From contig OX463786.1 in the NCBI GenBank assembly GCA_949825025.1, forward strand, positions 10,902,387 through 10,966,386: a stretch of 64,000 bases of DNA, written 5' to 3'. Both the position numbers and the translations under genes were made by a program. This DNA comes from Siphlonurus alternatus (taxonomy: Eukaryota > Arthropoda > Insecta > Ephemeroptera > Siphlonuridae). This document shows, in pieces, positions 12,785-27,607 of the stretch (the first letter of the stretch is position 1; each line of letters starts with the position of its first letter). The notes below the pieces were generated by a model. That model was given only the letters and a program-made list of their open reading frames with translations. It made no database searches and was not told the origin of the DNA.

Positions 12785-13375
12785 GTAAGAAAATTTCTTT
12801 TCATTTGAAATATAATCGTATATAATAATATTTTTCATTTATTCATATGCACAATCATATTTTTTTTTGTAGTTTTGGCATGCATTTAATTTTAATAACT
12901 TGGCCAGCAAAAAAATGTGTGGCGATTGACTTGGCGGTATAAAAAATAAAGCAGAATATTATTAATTTTTTGGTGATGAAGTAATTAAAGTTTCAAAAAA
13001 CTTAAGATTTTTTTAAATGCATGTGGCTCATTTGGCCATTCATACCATACAAAAATTTAGCATGAGAAAAAATAATAATAATAAAAAAAAAAAAGTTATG
13101 AGATAAATTTTACTATGAAGCTGTCTAAAGTTGTAAATTAAATCTAGTTCATTTTTAATTAACAACGAAATAATAAAAAAAAATTATGTTCAAACAAATC
13201 GTCGAATTAGAACCCCGTTAAGGTAGAAATAACACGCTATAAAATAACAACAATGAAGCGAAAGACTTCTTCATGCAAAAGTTACCGGCAAAATACCGGT
13301 AAATTAAATTATCGTTGCATGTGTATGTATAATTATCATAGAGTTTATGTTGCAATTGGTTATTATTATTTTTTA

Positions 13376-13849
13376 AGGTAGAGATAACGCCGGTCAGTTG
13401 TTCGACGTAAATCCCTTTGATTGACATGTAAACCTTACCAAATTCACAAAAATTCTGATTTTTTTTTTTAGAGGCGGATATTAGTGCCTAAAAGCCATAG
13501 AAAAAGTTTCAAAACAACTGTTCAGTTGTTTTGAAACTTTTTCTATGGCTTTTAGGCACTAATATCCGCCTCTCAAAAAAAAATCAGAATTTTTGTGAAT
13601 TTGGTAAGGTTTACATGTTAATCAAAGGGACTTACGTCCCTTACTTTCTCCATGGGAAAGTCCTATGCTGAAAATTAAAAAAAATTAATTAAAAAAAATC
13701 GGCTCGTTAAATTGTTTTGAAATTTTTTCTATGGCTTTTAGGCACTAATATCTGCCTTTAAAAAAAATCAGATTAGTGTGAATTTGCTAAGGTTTACATG
13801 TTAATGAAAGGGACCTACGTCGAACAGCTGACCGGCGTTATCTATACCT
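13376..13849. mobile_element. Palindromic MITE, family A-type copy 2
   Basis: The ends are AGGTAGAGATAACGCCGGTC and its complement, flanked by TA (13374-13375 and 13850-13851). It has an extra near-perfect internal hairpin: TCTGATTTTTTTTTTAGAGG through AGCCATAGAAAAAGTTTC is inverted around CAACTGTTCAGTTG at about 13447-13610. This looks like a duplicated right arm. It is inserted in the left arm of the outer palindrome. Confidence 0.82.
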
Positions 13850-13867
13850 TAATAATTGTAAACACTA

Positions 13868-14243
13868 AGGTAGAGATAACACGGATCATCTGACCCAATG
13901 CTAAAAAAAAAACTTTCATGAAAATTGTGGAAAAAATTTAAAATATTCTCCTCTACATACATCCCCTATCAGTAGGTAAAATATCAGGTATACAAAAACG
14001 AGCTAGTTTTCGAGTTATTAATTTTTAAAGTTGACTAATTTAACATGAAAGTTCCGTACCATTTCTCCATGTTAAATTAGTCAACTTTAAAATTTGATAC
14101 CTTGAAAACTAGCTCGTTTTTGTATGCCTGATATTTTACCTACTGATAGGGGATGTAGAGAAGAAAATTTTAATTTTTTTCATAATTTTCATAAAATGTT
14201 TTTTTTTTAGCATTGGGTCAGCTGATCCGTGTTATCTCTACCT
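13868..14243. mobile_element. Palindromic MITE, family A copy 3
   Basis: A 376-bp foldback with ends AGGTAGAGATAACACGGATC and complement. The arms carry CCCCTATCAGTAGGTAAAAT and GTTGACTAATTTAACATG. It is flanked by TA (13866-13867 and 14244-14245) and inserted at the apex of the outer palindrome, so the pre-insertion site can be read directly. Confidence 0.87.
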
Positions 14244-14425
14244 TAGTAAATACAATAATTAAAAAATAATAATAATAATAACCAATTGCAACAGAAACTC
14301 TATGATAATTATATATACACATGCATCGATAATTTAATTTACCGGTATCTTGCCGGTAACTTTTGCATGAACAAGTCTTTCGCTTCATTGGTCACAAAAT
14401 TAATGTAATAATTGCTTTGTTACAG

Positions 14426-14684
14426 AAAGATCCTCCGACCGAGGCAGAATTTCGTGCTAAACTACGCCCGTGCAGCTGGAGCGCATGCTGCGGCCCGTGC
14501 AGCTAGAGGTGGAGAGTGCAACGTGACCCATCAGGTTTGACCTCATGTCCTCTCGGTCCGAAATCTGCAAGTGCGTATCAAGTCGACAACTCCTGGGGCA
14601 CGGGAGGAGGTACGAACGATAATTCTGAATGAGGTTTCCATGGTTTCCTCAACAGGATCGGAAAAAAATGTAGTGTTCCTCTAA
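14426..14684 (+). pseudogene. Downstream exon of a spliced gene relic
   Basis: After the acceptor TTGCTTTGTTACAG, a GC-rich segment in AT-rich surroundings continues the frame of the 12693 exon for 37 codons, with an Ala/Arg-rich stretch ARAAGAHAAARAARGG. It then meets an in-frame TGA at 14538. The same frame reopens for 47 codons (PHVLSVRNLQVRIKSTTPGA and on) to a TAA at 14682. The composition and matching phase argue for former coding sequence disabled by one stop. Alternatively the TGA is the true end. The function is unknown. Confidence 0.45.
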
Positions 14685-15613
14685 TCATGATATATTATGT
14701 TGAAAAATGTGTAGCATATTATGTTATTTTTAAAAGTTAAACAAATTTTATAATAACTTACTCATGCAAAATGCTCAAATCGCAATTCATTATTAATAAC
14801 AGAAGAAAAAAAAATTGATTAACTTTTTTCTCGCATTATTCGATCGTTCTATTTTGTTATTATGTTAATTGAAGGCGTTTCATAAAAAATATTATAATGT
14901 AGCCTGTAATTAAAAATTCACTTGTTAGCACATGCTGAATAAAATATTTCATTTTGATGTGAATATCTGTTTTTATTGTTTTATTTTTATACTATAAAGT
15001 TCTATAAACTGCACCTTTTATATGAAATTAAATGCAATTCTATAATAATGAAAAATGAAGAGGGACCGGGTAAAACACAATGTTGATGAAATAATTTTAG
15101 AGCTAGCTAGCTGTTTTGTACTGATAATAATTATTTCAGTTTAATTGTATTTAATTGTATAATTGTAGCATAGAATTAATATAAGGGTTTCATAAACACA
15201 GCTAGGGTAAGACAGTCGAATAATAAGACAGTCCAGAGCAGTAGATCCGCATGCCTACCATCTTAAAACAAGATTTTATGAATATAAGACACCTCTCAGA
15301 CGTCTTATTTAACTTGACAGAAAATAAGACGTCTTGGATGTCTTGCTGTAAGACATCAGAGATTTGCAGTGCATGAAGAGTACTACAAGTATAAACTTCT
15401 CATTCGTTTTTTTACCACTTGTATCTCGCTTCGCATAATACATAATATTTTTCACGTTTTATTTTTTTATGTTGCATTATACTAAAATATATTATATGAA
15501 TTTCCTCTTGTCTCTTATGATGTATAATGTCGTTTCAGTCATATATGAAAAATGTAATATAATTCTCGTGTGAGTTATAAGATTTCGGCGATTTAACATT
15601 TACATGATAAAAT

Positions 15614-15925
15614 GGACAACCTGCCTGAAATTTCGACAATTTTGTTTTGTATATTTGGATAGGAGTTATGTATTGTCATTTTGCTTTTCAGAATTTTTGT
15701 GAACCCTCTAACTCACTTAAAATCATATTGCAAAACACTGTGACGTCATAGTCATGTAAATATTTAACACGTAAACAGAGGGAAAGACGTTGAATGAGCA
15801 TGACGTCACAGCCCTTGATTTTAAGGATTTTTAGGTTTTGAAAAAATCTGAAAAATATTTAAAATACTTAACTCAAAGTGCTCTATCTAAATATGCAATT
15901 AATTTTTTTTCAAACAGGTTGTGCA
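15614..15925. mobile_element. Palindromic MITE, family C
   Basis: The terminal repeat GGACAACCTGCCTGAAA pairs with CAAACAGGTTGTGC. The arms continue through ATATTTGGATAG and ATCTAAATAT, and TGACGTCA occurs on both sides of the centre (near 15741 and 15802). The layout resembles family B, with a different sequence at the tips. Confidence 0.7.
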
Positions 15926-18900
15926 TTATTCAATACAGCAACTTTACAAGGTGATAGTTAATGTTTGTAAGAGGCTCGCGAGTTTAAACCATATATTATA
16001 TGCTACATATACTTGTGGGGTACTTAATTATGCTAATATTTTATTGGGAGGGTGGCCATTTTTATTTACAACAACAATATGACTAGGTAATGTACTTACC
16101 GACCCTCCTGCCTACGTTTCCACGTTCCCCGATTGCCTCTATATAACCTCTTCAAACTTTAATTTCCTGATGTTACATTTATTTTTGCAATAGAACGTAC
16201 GTATGATTATTTACATATTAAAAAACTTGTATGTACAACAGCAAGTAAAAATTACTTACGGTTATTGTCAAGTATATAAAAAGAGGTTAATGTTAAGGTT
16301 TAAGTGGTACTTTATACTACACATAAAAAATAACTACGTCATATGCTGAAAAAGTTAACTTGATTATGCAGAGAGACAATCAATGAACAAACATGATTTT
16401 TGCTAACGAAATTTGTAGAATGACGATATTATAAATAATAATTAAAATTAATTGAATTTGCTAATTTAAATTTTAAAATACACATTTTATACTAATACAT
16501 ACAAGATGTTAAAATTCCAAGCATTATAATCAGTGCAGTCGCTATAATAGCGGTGATACGTAGGAATTTTTATTTTAACTGCGTTTAAAAAAATTAACTG
16601 GAATCTTATGTAATTTTTTTGACAGTTAGCATAATTACTAACAATTAATGTTGCTAGAAACATTTATTTTAATTGGTGTAATTGACGTTCCTTTATGTAA
16701 AATGCAAATGGACTAATGCTTCAGGACAATTTAATGCTAACATAAACAGACGCTGCATGCAAGCAATGGTCACTTGTCGGACTTTGTACTGTAGTACTCC
16801 AACTATACAGTTAAGTGCAACACCTTCAATGCTTTAATTAATACAATGACAAAAACATAAATGTAAATACTGAAAAACAACAACAAAATTACTTTAAATA
16901 TATACTAATTTAGTTTATAACATTCAATGGAAATTTAACTTATAAACTTGTCTTAAATTTAAAAAACAATATAGAATCTTGACTATTTTTTTTATTACTC
17001 CTTCAATAGCAAGGAAATATTGGAATGAATTGCAAAGCTGTGAACACCACCGTTCCTGAAGAGCCCACGAAACGCTCAAGTTAGGGTTTCCGAAGCTTCT
17101 TGAGCGAGTTTAGGAGTAATTAGTATTAGTATATAATTAGTAAGTAAAAGTACCCAATTGTAGTTTGATTAAAAAAATCTACATTAATTTGTATTGTCAT
17201 AAGGATCTACATAACTGTATTGAACTTTGGTTGAACACCCTAATATTTATAGTCTTTATATTTATCACATTTATATAAGATAGTTTATTCTGAATTCACA
17301 TAGACTTACAAACTTTGAGAGAGGCTGTGAACTTATATATATATAAAGTTTATGGAATACGTTATATAGTTAGTCAAGAGGATGGGGAAGAACTAATTTG
17401 ATTTGCTAATGTCTCTCTGCATATATATATATACGTCGATAAGTAATATCCTTATAAATTAATTCAGAGAATATTTAATTAATATTATTCAATACATAAT
17501 AAATTATTGTAAAATTAAATTATAATTAATTTATTACCATATATTGAAATTTACTGTCTTATAAAATGCATTGTTCATTTGATGATTATTATAAAATAAA
17601 ATTTACAAGTAAAATTATACCCTTTTGACTGATAAAATAAATTATTTTTCCGAAAAAAAAAAAGTTACTAATTTCATTTCTTATATTTTTAATATTAAAT
17701 AACTCAAATTAGAACAATTAATTTTTAAGAAAACTGTCCTTTGTCTCTATGTTGTACTATATACAGCCACAAGAGAAATAAATAAATAAAATAAATGAAT
17801 TAATCAGTATAATATGTATGGGTGACTGATGATTATAAAATATAGTGTGGCACGTATATTAATCAAAACAACTAAAAACAATAATCATAATAAAATTTAC
17901 ATAACAAATTTCTATTATGACTGATTTATAAAATCAACTACATTTTGTTTCCATTTAATTAAACAAACACTTCACTATAAAAAAAAAGGCGTTCCAAATA
18001 ACACATCAGGTTGACGCGTTTCATTTTTTTAAGACCATAGCCTTAGGGTAATATTTCGTACATAGAGTTAGTGAAGCGTTATATATTATAGCTGTGGATA
18101 TATTGATTTACCAGCACACGCAAGCGTTAGCTTACTAACCACTACTATCAGGTATAGTAATATATAATATAACCTAGAGGTATATAACGTACCACTAGCA
18201 AGCCAAAAAGGGTGGCTAGGTTACAACCAACTCTCGTTACCCCTAGCAACCCTTTCTGTCATTGACAATTATTATCGTGCATGTATACGACAAATTCGAT
18301 AGTACTTGGTATAGTATGACATGATCTATTTAAGATAAAAAAAATATTATATTGAATGTTCTATATAGGAGCCAAAAGATTTTAGATTAAAATATAGTAC
18401 AGTTTGTTTTATGACTTGGATTTAAGAATTTCAGGTAGGATATTTATAGAGGTTTTATTTAATCTTAAATTCTGTGACTGCAGTATTTTTTATGTGTGAT
18501 TAAAAAGAGCTTGATCTATAGTCAAATAATTTTGTATATAACTGCGGGAAACAAAGTGGAATTAAGCCTGTAGTACACCATACAATTTTGCATAAAATAT
18601 TTCCTTGCAAGAATTTTATCTCCATATACAAACAAATGGAGTTCAAGTTTTCTTGAAAAAAAAAAAATTGTATGCAATAGTTAGAAAAAATTTATCGTGT
18701 AATACCGGCTTTAGCGTATTTAAAAACCGGGTGTCAAAATAATAAAGCTATAGTATATTTAAGTTTTTTACACATGTATAAAATTGCTACGTGATCTCTG
18801 AAATAACATGTTGAGTATACTAAATTCTACTAAAATAACGTACAGAGCATAAACTTTATCCCCGACGGTTTTGCAAATAGTTCCAAGAGACTTGTATCTA

Positions 18901-19175
18901 ACACATGTTTTTTTTTTAATTTTTAGAGAGGTAAGAAGAGCTACCAACCCCAAAAAAGGTTAAAGTTCACCACACTCTGCATGACAACGCACCTACCAAC
19001 AGAGCATGAGTAAAGTTCAAGTACTGTGCAAAAAAGACACTCTGAATTACGTCTCAATTTTGCAAATTTTCCTACAAACCTGCATGCAAAAATTTAAATA
19101 CAGGAATTAAGGACGAAAACCACATATTTCCAGATACTCTCGACTAGAATATCAAATTAATTTGGTTCGTCAAAC
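15926..19175. other. AT-rich non-coding stretch
   Basis: A short GC-richer segment with a donor-like GTAAGTAC on the minus strand lies at 16088-16145. A small inverted repeat CGCTCAAG...CTTGAGCG lies at 17073-17106. Family J copy 2 is at 18960-19040. Nothing else supports a gene. Confidence 0.5.
18960..19040 (+). repeat. Dispersed repeat, family J copy 2
   Basis: It shares TTCACCACACTCTGCATGA, then CCAACAGAGCATGAGTAAAG, with the 3625 and 38445 copies at moderate divergence. Confidence 0.4.
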
Positions 19176-19178
19176 TTA

Positions 19179-19388
19179 AGGCGGATTCAAATTGGGATGA
19201 CGGCGATGCGACGCAATTTTGAAGCAAAAGCAGCGAGCGAATTTGCGGTTGCGGTGGCAAATATCGCGTTTATTTACGATGCTCTTTTTTTTAATCGCCA
19301 AATACGGCCACCAGTGGATGCTACAGCAAGTGCACATTATTTTTCGCTTCGCGTCGCCTGATAAAAATCGTTATTTGAAAATCCGCCT
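19179..19388. mobile_element. PIF/Harbinger-type MITE, family D copy 1
   Basis: The ends AGGCGGATTCAAATTGGG and AAAATCCGCCT are flanked by TTA on both sides (19176-19178 and 19389-19391). A 3-bp TTA/TAA duplication is the hallmark of PIF/Harbinger insertions. The interior, with GGCGATGCGACGC and TTTAATCGCCAAAT, is shared by all five copies. It is non-coding. Confidence 0.85.
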
Positions 19389-19896
19389 TTATTCGGTATT
19401 TATTCGTGAATTTGGTAAATTCTTGAGACATTTTTCATAACACTGGTTTTTATCCCCATAGGTATTTTTATTGAGAAGCCATGAAAGAAAGAGTAAGTCA
19501 AGTATGAGAGTACTTGGTATAATATATTGAGCTGCATGCGACCATTGAAAGTTTTATGAGTAAAGTACCTCAGGTATATCATGAAATTTTACCTTACAAT
19601 GAATAGGCTATCAATCCACGTTATCACGTTACAGATAAGAGTGCGGATTTAAGAAAGAAAAAAAGTAAGAAGCTATAATATAGTATGTGACTTTTACGAT
19701 CAGCCCTTTAAAAAAAAAAGAAAAATCGAAGTCATGCTACTGAAACGGTACTTACTAAATTTCATGTTGAGAAATAAAAATGGATTTGATTGGTTTTTAA
19801 GTCACGTGATCGTTTTTTTAAGCCAATCACAGCTCGTTAAATTAAGATGAGAAACCAATGATATAATCTACCATATACATTATATACTGTGAAATT

Positions 19897-20189
19897 CAAA
19901 GTCTTCTACTCGCCAATGGTTGTAACAAACCATTGTTTATAATGTCTGTAGCATGAAGCCTCGTTCATTGTTAAACATGGGACGACGTAGTGCTCAATTT
20001 TGCCACCAGAGCAGAGAACGTAATGGAATTGTTGACGCTAGTTAACCGTTTCAACTTCATAAATAACGGTCATTTTCCATGCATAAGTTAACATGTAAAT
20101 CAACAACCGTCCCATGTTTTTCCTTTCACGCGACAGACATTTAATTACACAACAATACTTTGTTCACTAACAACGAGCAGAAGACTTTG
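19897..20189. mobile_element. hAT-type MITE, family E copy 2 (complete)
   Basis: TIRs CAAAGTCTTCTACTCG and CGAGCAGAAGACTTTG are flanked by an exact 8-bp duplication GTGAAATT (19889-19896 and 20190-20197). The interior is in the opposite orientation to copy 1 and includes AACATGGGACG and AACAACCGTCCCATG. The intact ends and duplication place it with hAT elements. Confidence 0.9.
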
Positions 20190-20197
20190 GTGAAATT

Positions 20198-23422
<3,225 letters not shown>

Positions 23423-23744
23423 GGGCGGCTCGTACTATAGTACTGCGGTACTGCAGCCCCCCCAGAAATTTTGGGAACAAACACACAATTAGAAATATCA
23501 AATAATTCTATAATTTTTCTGAACTTATAATATTTCAGCAAATTTTTATCAGTTCTAACATTTCAAATCATCAAAATTTTGCCGCTGCCGCGTAAATTTA
23601 CTTCCTCAGCGCTGTCTAGCGGAGGGTACTGCCACTACTAGCAGTACCGAAGGCAATGCTCCCTCCCTCATTCTCCTCCTCTTCAACTCCCATACCCAAG
23701 CCGTGTGATTTTGGAGCGATCGGGGACTGTGCTGTCGGCAGTAC

Positions 23745-23784
23745 CCGCAAGCTCATTGGTTTAACAGAACCAATGAGCTTGCGG
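23745..23784. other. 17-bp perfect hairpin inside the hAT element
   Basis: CCGCAAGCTCATTGGTT and its exact complement are separated by six bases (TAACAG). It lies in the subterminal region, where hAT transposases often bind; a role is inferred only. Confidence 0.8.
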
Positions 23785-24803
23785 AATTTGACATGCGTGA
23801 ATATTTTGAACAACACTTCTAAGACATTTCCTGTAATATGGTTTCATTCAGCAGATTAACAAAATTTTAATTACATTCATCAGTGAATATACTAACATAG
23901 ATTGACTAAATATATTGAAGCATCTAAGAAATGGAGACCAGCACTTTTATTTTACTTTAATAAAAAATATGTATGTACCAAAAGAACCAATACTTAATAT
24001 CTTTTGAAAATTAAGTGCATGGTGCATGCATGCATGTAAACAATCGTGAGATATATCTCACGTTCGAACAACGGCAATAACAGGATTCTTAACTTATAAC
24101 CACGCAGTTAGCGCCAGTCTAACTCGATGACACTAAACGTCGATCGAATTAATTGAGAAATCTGGATAACATAATTCGTTCGTGAATCGCGACCATGCAT
24201 TATTATAAGTTTACCAGGAACAAAAGTCGATATACATGGGAGCTAGATTTATTAATTATTCACTAAAGCATTTTATACCATTAATGTCAAAATTCAAACA
24301 TAAAAATAAAACAAAAACAAGTTGTAAAAGTGTACGAGTGAGTACAAAATATAAGAAAACGTTAACTACTCCAGGATGAGAAAAATAGCTTATTTTCCCG
24401 GTTTTGCGTGTACCGGCAGTACATTATTTAGCAGCAAATATGCGTGAAAAATCAAAGAAACATTGCATGGCTAAAAAAAAAAAAATAAAAAATAAAACAA
24501 TAATAAAAAATTGGGATCTTTGATCTGTCATACCGCTCGAGAGGTCTCTCATATGTGCGGTCAAGCCAATTATACTGACGTGTCGTAATCACCCATCAGA
24601 ACTGAACATCAAATAAATCGATCATAGAATATATCATTTGTACAAAATTAGGCGACAACCAGAATCTAATATAAATTTTTAAAGACAAAATTTAATAAAA
24701 AAATAACAAATGAATTTTTTATAAGAAAAAATTGCATCATCAAACATTATTTCATTATTATTAGTATTTATTTATTTAAGAAAAAATAATCATAATCCTG
24801 TTA

Positions 24804-25177
24804 AGGTAGAGATAACACGGATCAGAGGTGACCCAAGAATGTTAAAAAAATCCCATTTATGAAAATTACGAAAAAAAAAAATATTAAAATTTCCTCCTCT
24901 ACATCCCCTATCATGATGCAGTAGCTAAAATATCAGGTTTGCGAAAATGAGCTGTTTTCGAGTTATTAATTTTTGAAGTTGACTAATTTGACATGGAGAT
25001 TGAGAAATGGAACTTCCATGCAAAATTGGCCAACTTTAAAAATTAATAACTCGAAAACCAGCTCGAATTTGCATACCTGATATTTTAGCTACTGATAGGG
25101 GATGTAGGGGAGAACATTTTATTGTTATAATTTTCATGAATGGGATTTTTATTAAAATGGGCGTGTTATCTCTACCT
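24804..25177. mobile_element. Palindromic MITE, family A copy 4
   Basis: A 374-bp foldback with ends AGGTAGAGATAACACG and complement, flanked by TA (24802-24803 and 25178-25179). It is nested in the hAT element and therefore younger than that insertion. Confidence 0.88.
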
Positions 25178-25745
25178 TAAAAAAAGTATGCATTACATTT
25201 TCATGATTCATAATAATACATTGCGTAAAAATTATACCAGACATTCAGGTTTCATAATTTATTTATTATATTTATTAAAAAAACAGACGAACATATTAAC
25301 AATTAATGCAGTTTGGTTGACACTATTTTATTAAAAAAAAGGCTAAAAACAATATTTTATATATTTTTCTTACCACACACGTGAAGACTTATGAATTAAA
25401 AAAATAATTAAAAATTGGAAATTATATCTATTAAGTTTGAAACATTAAATCACGATTTCAAAAGGGTCATACGCTCGCATAATTAAGTGCGTGTCATAAC
25501 AAATTATAAATAAAATGATTAATTTTTTGTTTTTATATAATTTCTGCATGCTTCTTTGTTGGGAGCATTATTATATAATTATATGATTTTGTCATATAAT
25601 TTTACCCATAAAAGGGGCGTGTCCTTAAAAAAATCGCGCCTGCGGTGGGCCATTGGGGGGCTCCGCCCCCCAAACCCCCCATTGATGTTCTGCTGGTCCC
25701 ATGTCGGACAGCACCCCCAGAAAAAAGGGTCACGAGCCGCCCCTG

Positions 25746-26489
25746 ATATATATATATATATACATACATACTTTCATAATTGTTCATATTAATGGCACTT
25801 TAAATTTAATAAAAAAAAATTATCAACTATTTAATTTTTTAAGATAATTTTGAAAAAGCTGACTTAGAAACAAATAAAATATAAATTTGTTTGCCTCAAC
25901 CTGCTGCATTTATTTTTATTTCTATACATAAATCTAAAAAATATATACAGCAAACATTATAGAACGTAACTTATCCTATAAAACATTATTAAAAATCTTC
26001 ACAAAATAAATAAATAAAAAAAATTCTCGAACATCAGAAGTGTAAATTTGTGTTGCAAGACTTATAGTTAGTGAGCTAAAAACAACTCCTCTGGGATGAG
26101 GAGTACTTGTTACGTACATTACACAACTGTGTATACACCCAAAGCATGTACTAACATTCTTCTATACTATGATGTCTATTGTTACTTCGTCTGGGTAACA
26201 GCGACGTGATACAACAACAATGAAATATTAAGTGGGACGTGCTGCTGTTGTATTAAATATTAAAATGTGTTTTTTTTTTATATTAATATTATGTGACTTG
26301 CATAATATATTGTGTATTTTACTGGAAGTAAATTTCAATTAATTTAATTGCAAAAAATTGTTAAAGAGAGTTAAAGTACGTGTACATAATATAATAATTT
26401 CTATAATTAATAATAATAATAAAAAAAAAGAATTTATATTCAAAGTTTGTGGTAGTATAGTTTAATTATTTAAGTATAAAAAAAAACGA
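25746..26489. other. Non-coding stretch
   Basis: After the residual (TA)n the DNA is AT-rich, with no gene or terminal repeat seen. Confidence 0.5.
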
Positions 26490-27182
26490 CGCAAGCCTCA
26501 TATTGGCACCAAGGTACTATTTAATTTAAATAACCTGATTATGGGCATTAAGTCCTCGTGAACACGGTTTATAACGACACTTATTGCATTATACAAATAA
26601 TCTATAATTTTGAACCTACAGTCCCAGCAACACAAGGTTCATAAATATATATATTTTTATGTAATTTTATGTAAATATATTAAAACTCACCTATATAGGA
26701 GTCAAACGCATTAATATAAAGATATAACTAACCTCAAATTTTGAACATAATATTCCTGTAGCACCAGGATCATATTGCCATCTACTCTTGAGCTAATCGC
26801 ACTAATATATAAACAACCTCGGATATTGGATCTAATGTCCACGCGAAACAAGGTTCATATTGACATAAGACACAACTTTACCTTTGAAACAATCGTATAA
26901 TCTAAATAGCCTCGGATTTTGGAATGTCCCGCACGACAAAATATTGATAACGACACCTATTGATCCAATTACGCAGTTTTGAAGTTTGGACCTTATGTCA
27001 CCGCGACACAAGATTCATAGTTACATGCACCTTATACCTTTGAGCCAAATCTTTGCACCTGATCTGATTTTGGACTTCAAATTTCACGTGGCAAAATATT
27101 GATAACGACATCAATTGATCTAATTACAGTTTCAATTTTGGACCTAATGTCCCCGCGACGCAAGGTTCATTTTAACACTTAC
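26490..27182. repeat. Degenerate tandem repeat abutting the exon donor
   Basis: A phrase resembling TTTTGGACCTAATGTCCCCG, then CGACACAAGGTTCAT and an (A)TTGATAACGACAC variant, recurs about eight times at spacings of 70-130 bp (anchors near 26557, 26635, 26767, 26850, 26937, 27010, 27092 and 27165). Several units end in ACCTTTGAG or ACCTTTGAA, the same letters that form the exon's donor boundary on the minus strand. Divergence between units is high, so the array is old. Confidence 0.7.
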
Positions 27183-27300
27183 CTTTGAGCTCCTGAGGGT
27201 CTGCGTTTCCAGCTCCAGCCCGCATCAAGTCGTTCAGGTAGTGCTCCAGACTGCGCATGTTGTCCAGAGGACTCGCGCCGTTCGGGTTACCAAGACGATC
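27183..27300 (-). CDS. Internal coding exon of an unidentified host gene
   Basis: On the minus strand, CGTGTTTCAG precedes and GTAAGTG follows a 118-bp GC-rich segment that is open for 39 codons plus one base (phase 0 in, phase 1 out). It begins DRLGNPNGASPLDNMRSLEH and ends MRAGAGNADPQELK. Codons end mostly in G or C, unlike the AT-rich surroundings, as expected of selected coding sequence. The peptide looks like a linker with a short helix in a larger protein. I recognise no domain or family. No partner exon was found, so the introns must be large or the neighbouring exons lie outside the window. It is the strongest host-gene signal here. Confidence 0.75.
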
Positions 27301-27450
27301 CTGAAACACGTATACAGATACGTCAGAATACAGAGAAGCTTTGAGTGGCAAAAGTATCTTTGGAACATTATAATTGTAGTAACATTAAGTGGCAGCAATA
27401 TCCGTGGAAATGGTGAGGATCTTTGCTGAAGTAAATGTCACCTGATATAA

Positions 27451-27607
27451 AAAATGACGATGTGCAGCCGTCGCCTTGGAAAATTTCCCACTTGAAGCCT
27501 TGTTAATCACCATGCCCTGTGTTATTCTTAGGAGGTATGGTGATTAACATGACTGCAATTGAGAAATTTTCTAAGGCGACGATTGTACCAGCTGCAACGT
27601 CCATTTT
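27451..27607. mobile_element. Hairpin MITE (family I)
   Basis: A foldback of about 157 bp. AAAATGACGATGTGCAGC, CGTCGCCTTGGAAAATTTC and TGTTAATCACCAT on the left are inverted on the right with few changes. It lies 150 bp upstream of the coding exon on the minus strand, inside the preceding intron. It is non-coding. Confidence 0.75.

Larger units (their letters stand above)
13221..14395. mobile_element. Outer palindrome split by two inner MITEs
   Basis: A 125-bp left arm (13251-13375, starting CAATGAAGCGAAAGACTT) is inverted at about 14261-14390 with few mismatches. Removing the two inner elements (13376-13849 and 13868-14243) and one TA each restores a continuous hairpin whose apex reads AATAATTGTAAACACTA against its complement. 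The left side also starts with a family A-like terminus AGGTAGAAATAACACG at 13221 that has no mate on the right. It sits wholly within the putative intron of the relic gene. Confidence 0.75.
11954..15371. mobile_element. CACTG-terminated DNA transposon carrying a gene relic
   Basis: The ends are CACTGCAAA (11954) and TTTGCAGTG (to 15371). About 200 bp inside each end, TAAGAC/GTCTTA hexamers recur many times in both orientations, for example TAAGACAGTCTTA on the left and ATAAGACGTCTT on the right. CACTG termini and dense subterminal repeats fit the CACTA/EnSpm-Chapaev group. Only a CA dinucleotide matches outside both ends, so the duplication is not proven. The interior holds a spliced coding relic on the plus strand and nested MITEs at 13221-14395. 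No transposase domain is recognised. Confidence 0.6.

Noticed and set aside
16088..16150. Possible minus-strand exon ending at a strong GTAAGTAC donor
   Set aside because: Two frames are open for only 17-18 codons, with stops just upstream and no convincing acceptor. At best it is a non-coding exon.
24064..24200. Second copy of the family H MITE
   Set aside because: Only one end (GTGAATCGCG) matches the 2175 element, and the other arm is not recognisable. It is too diverged to call.
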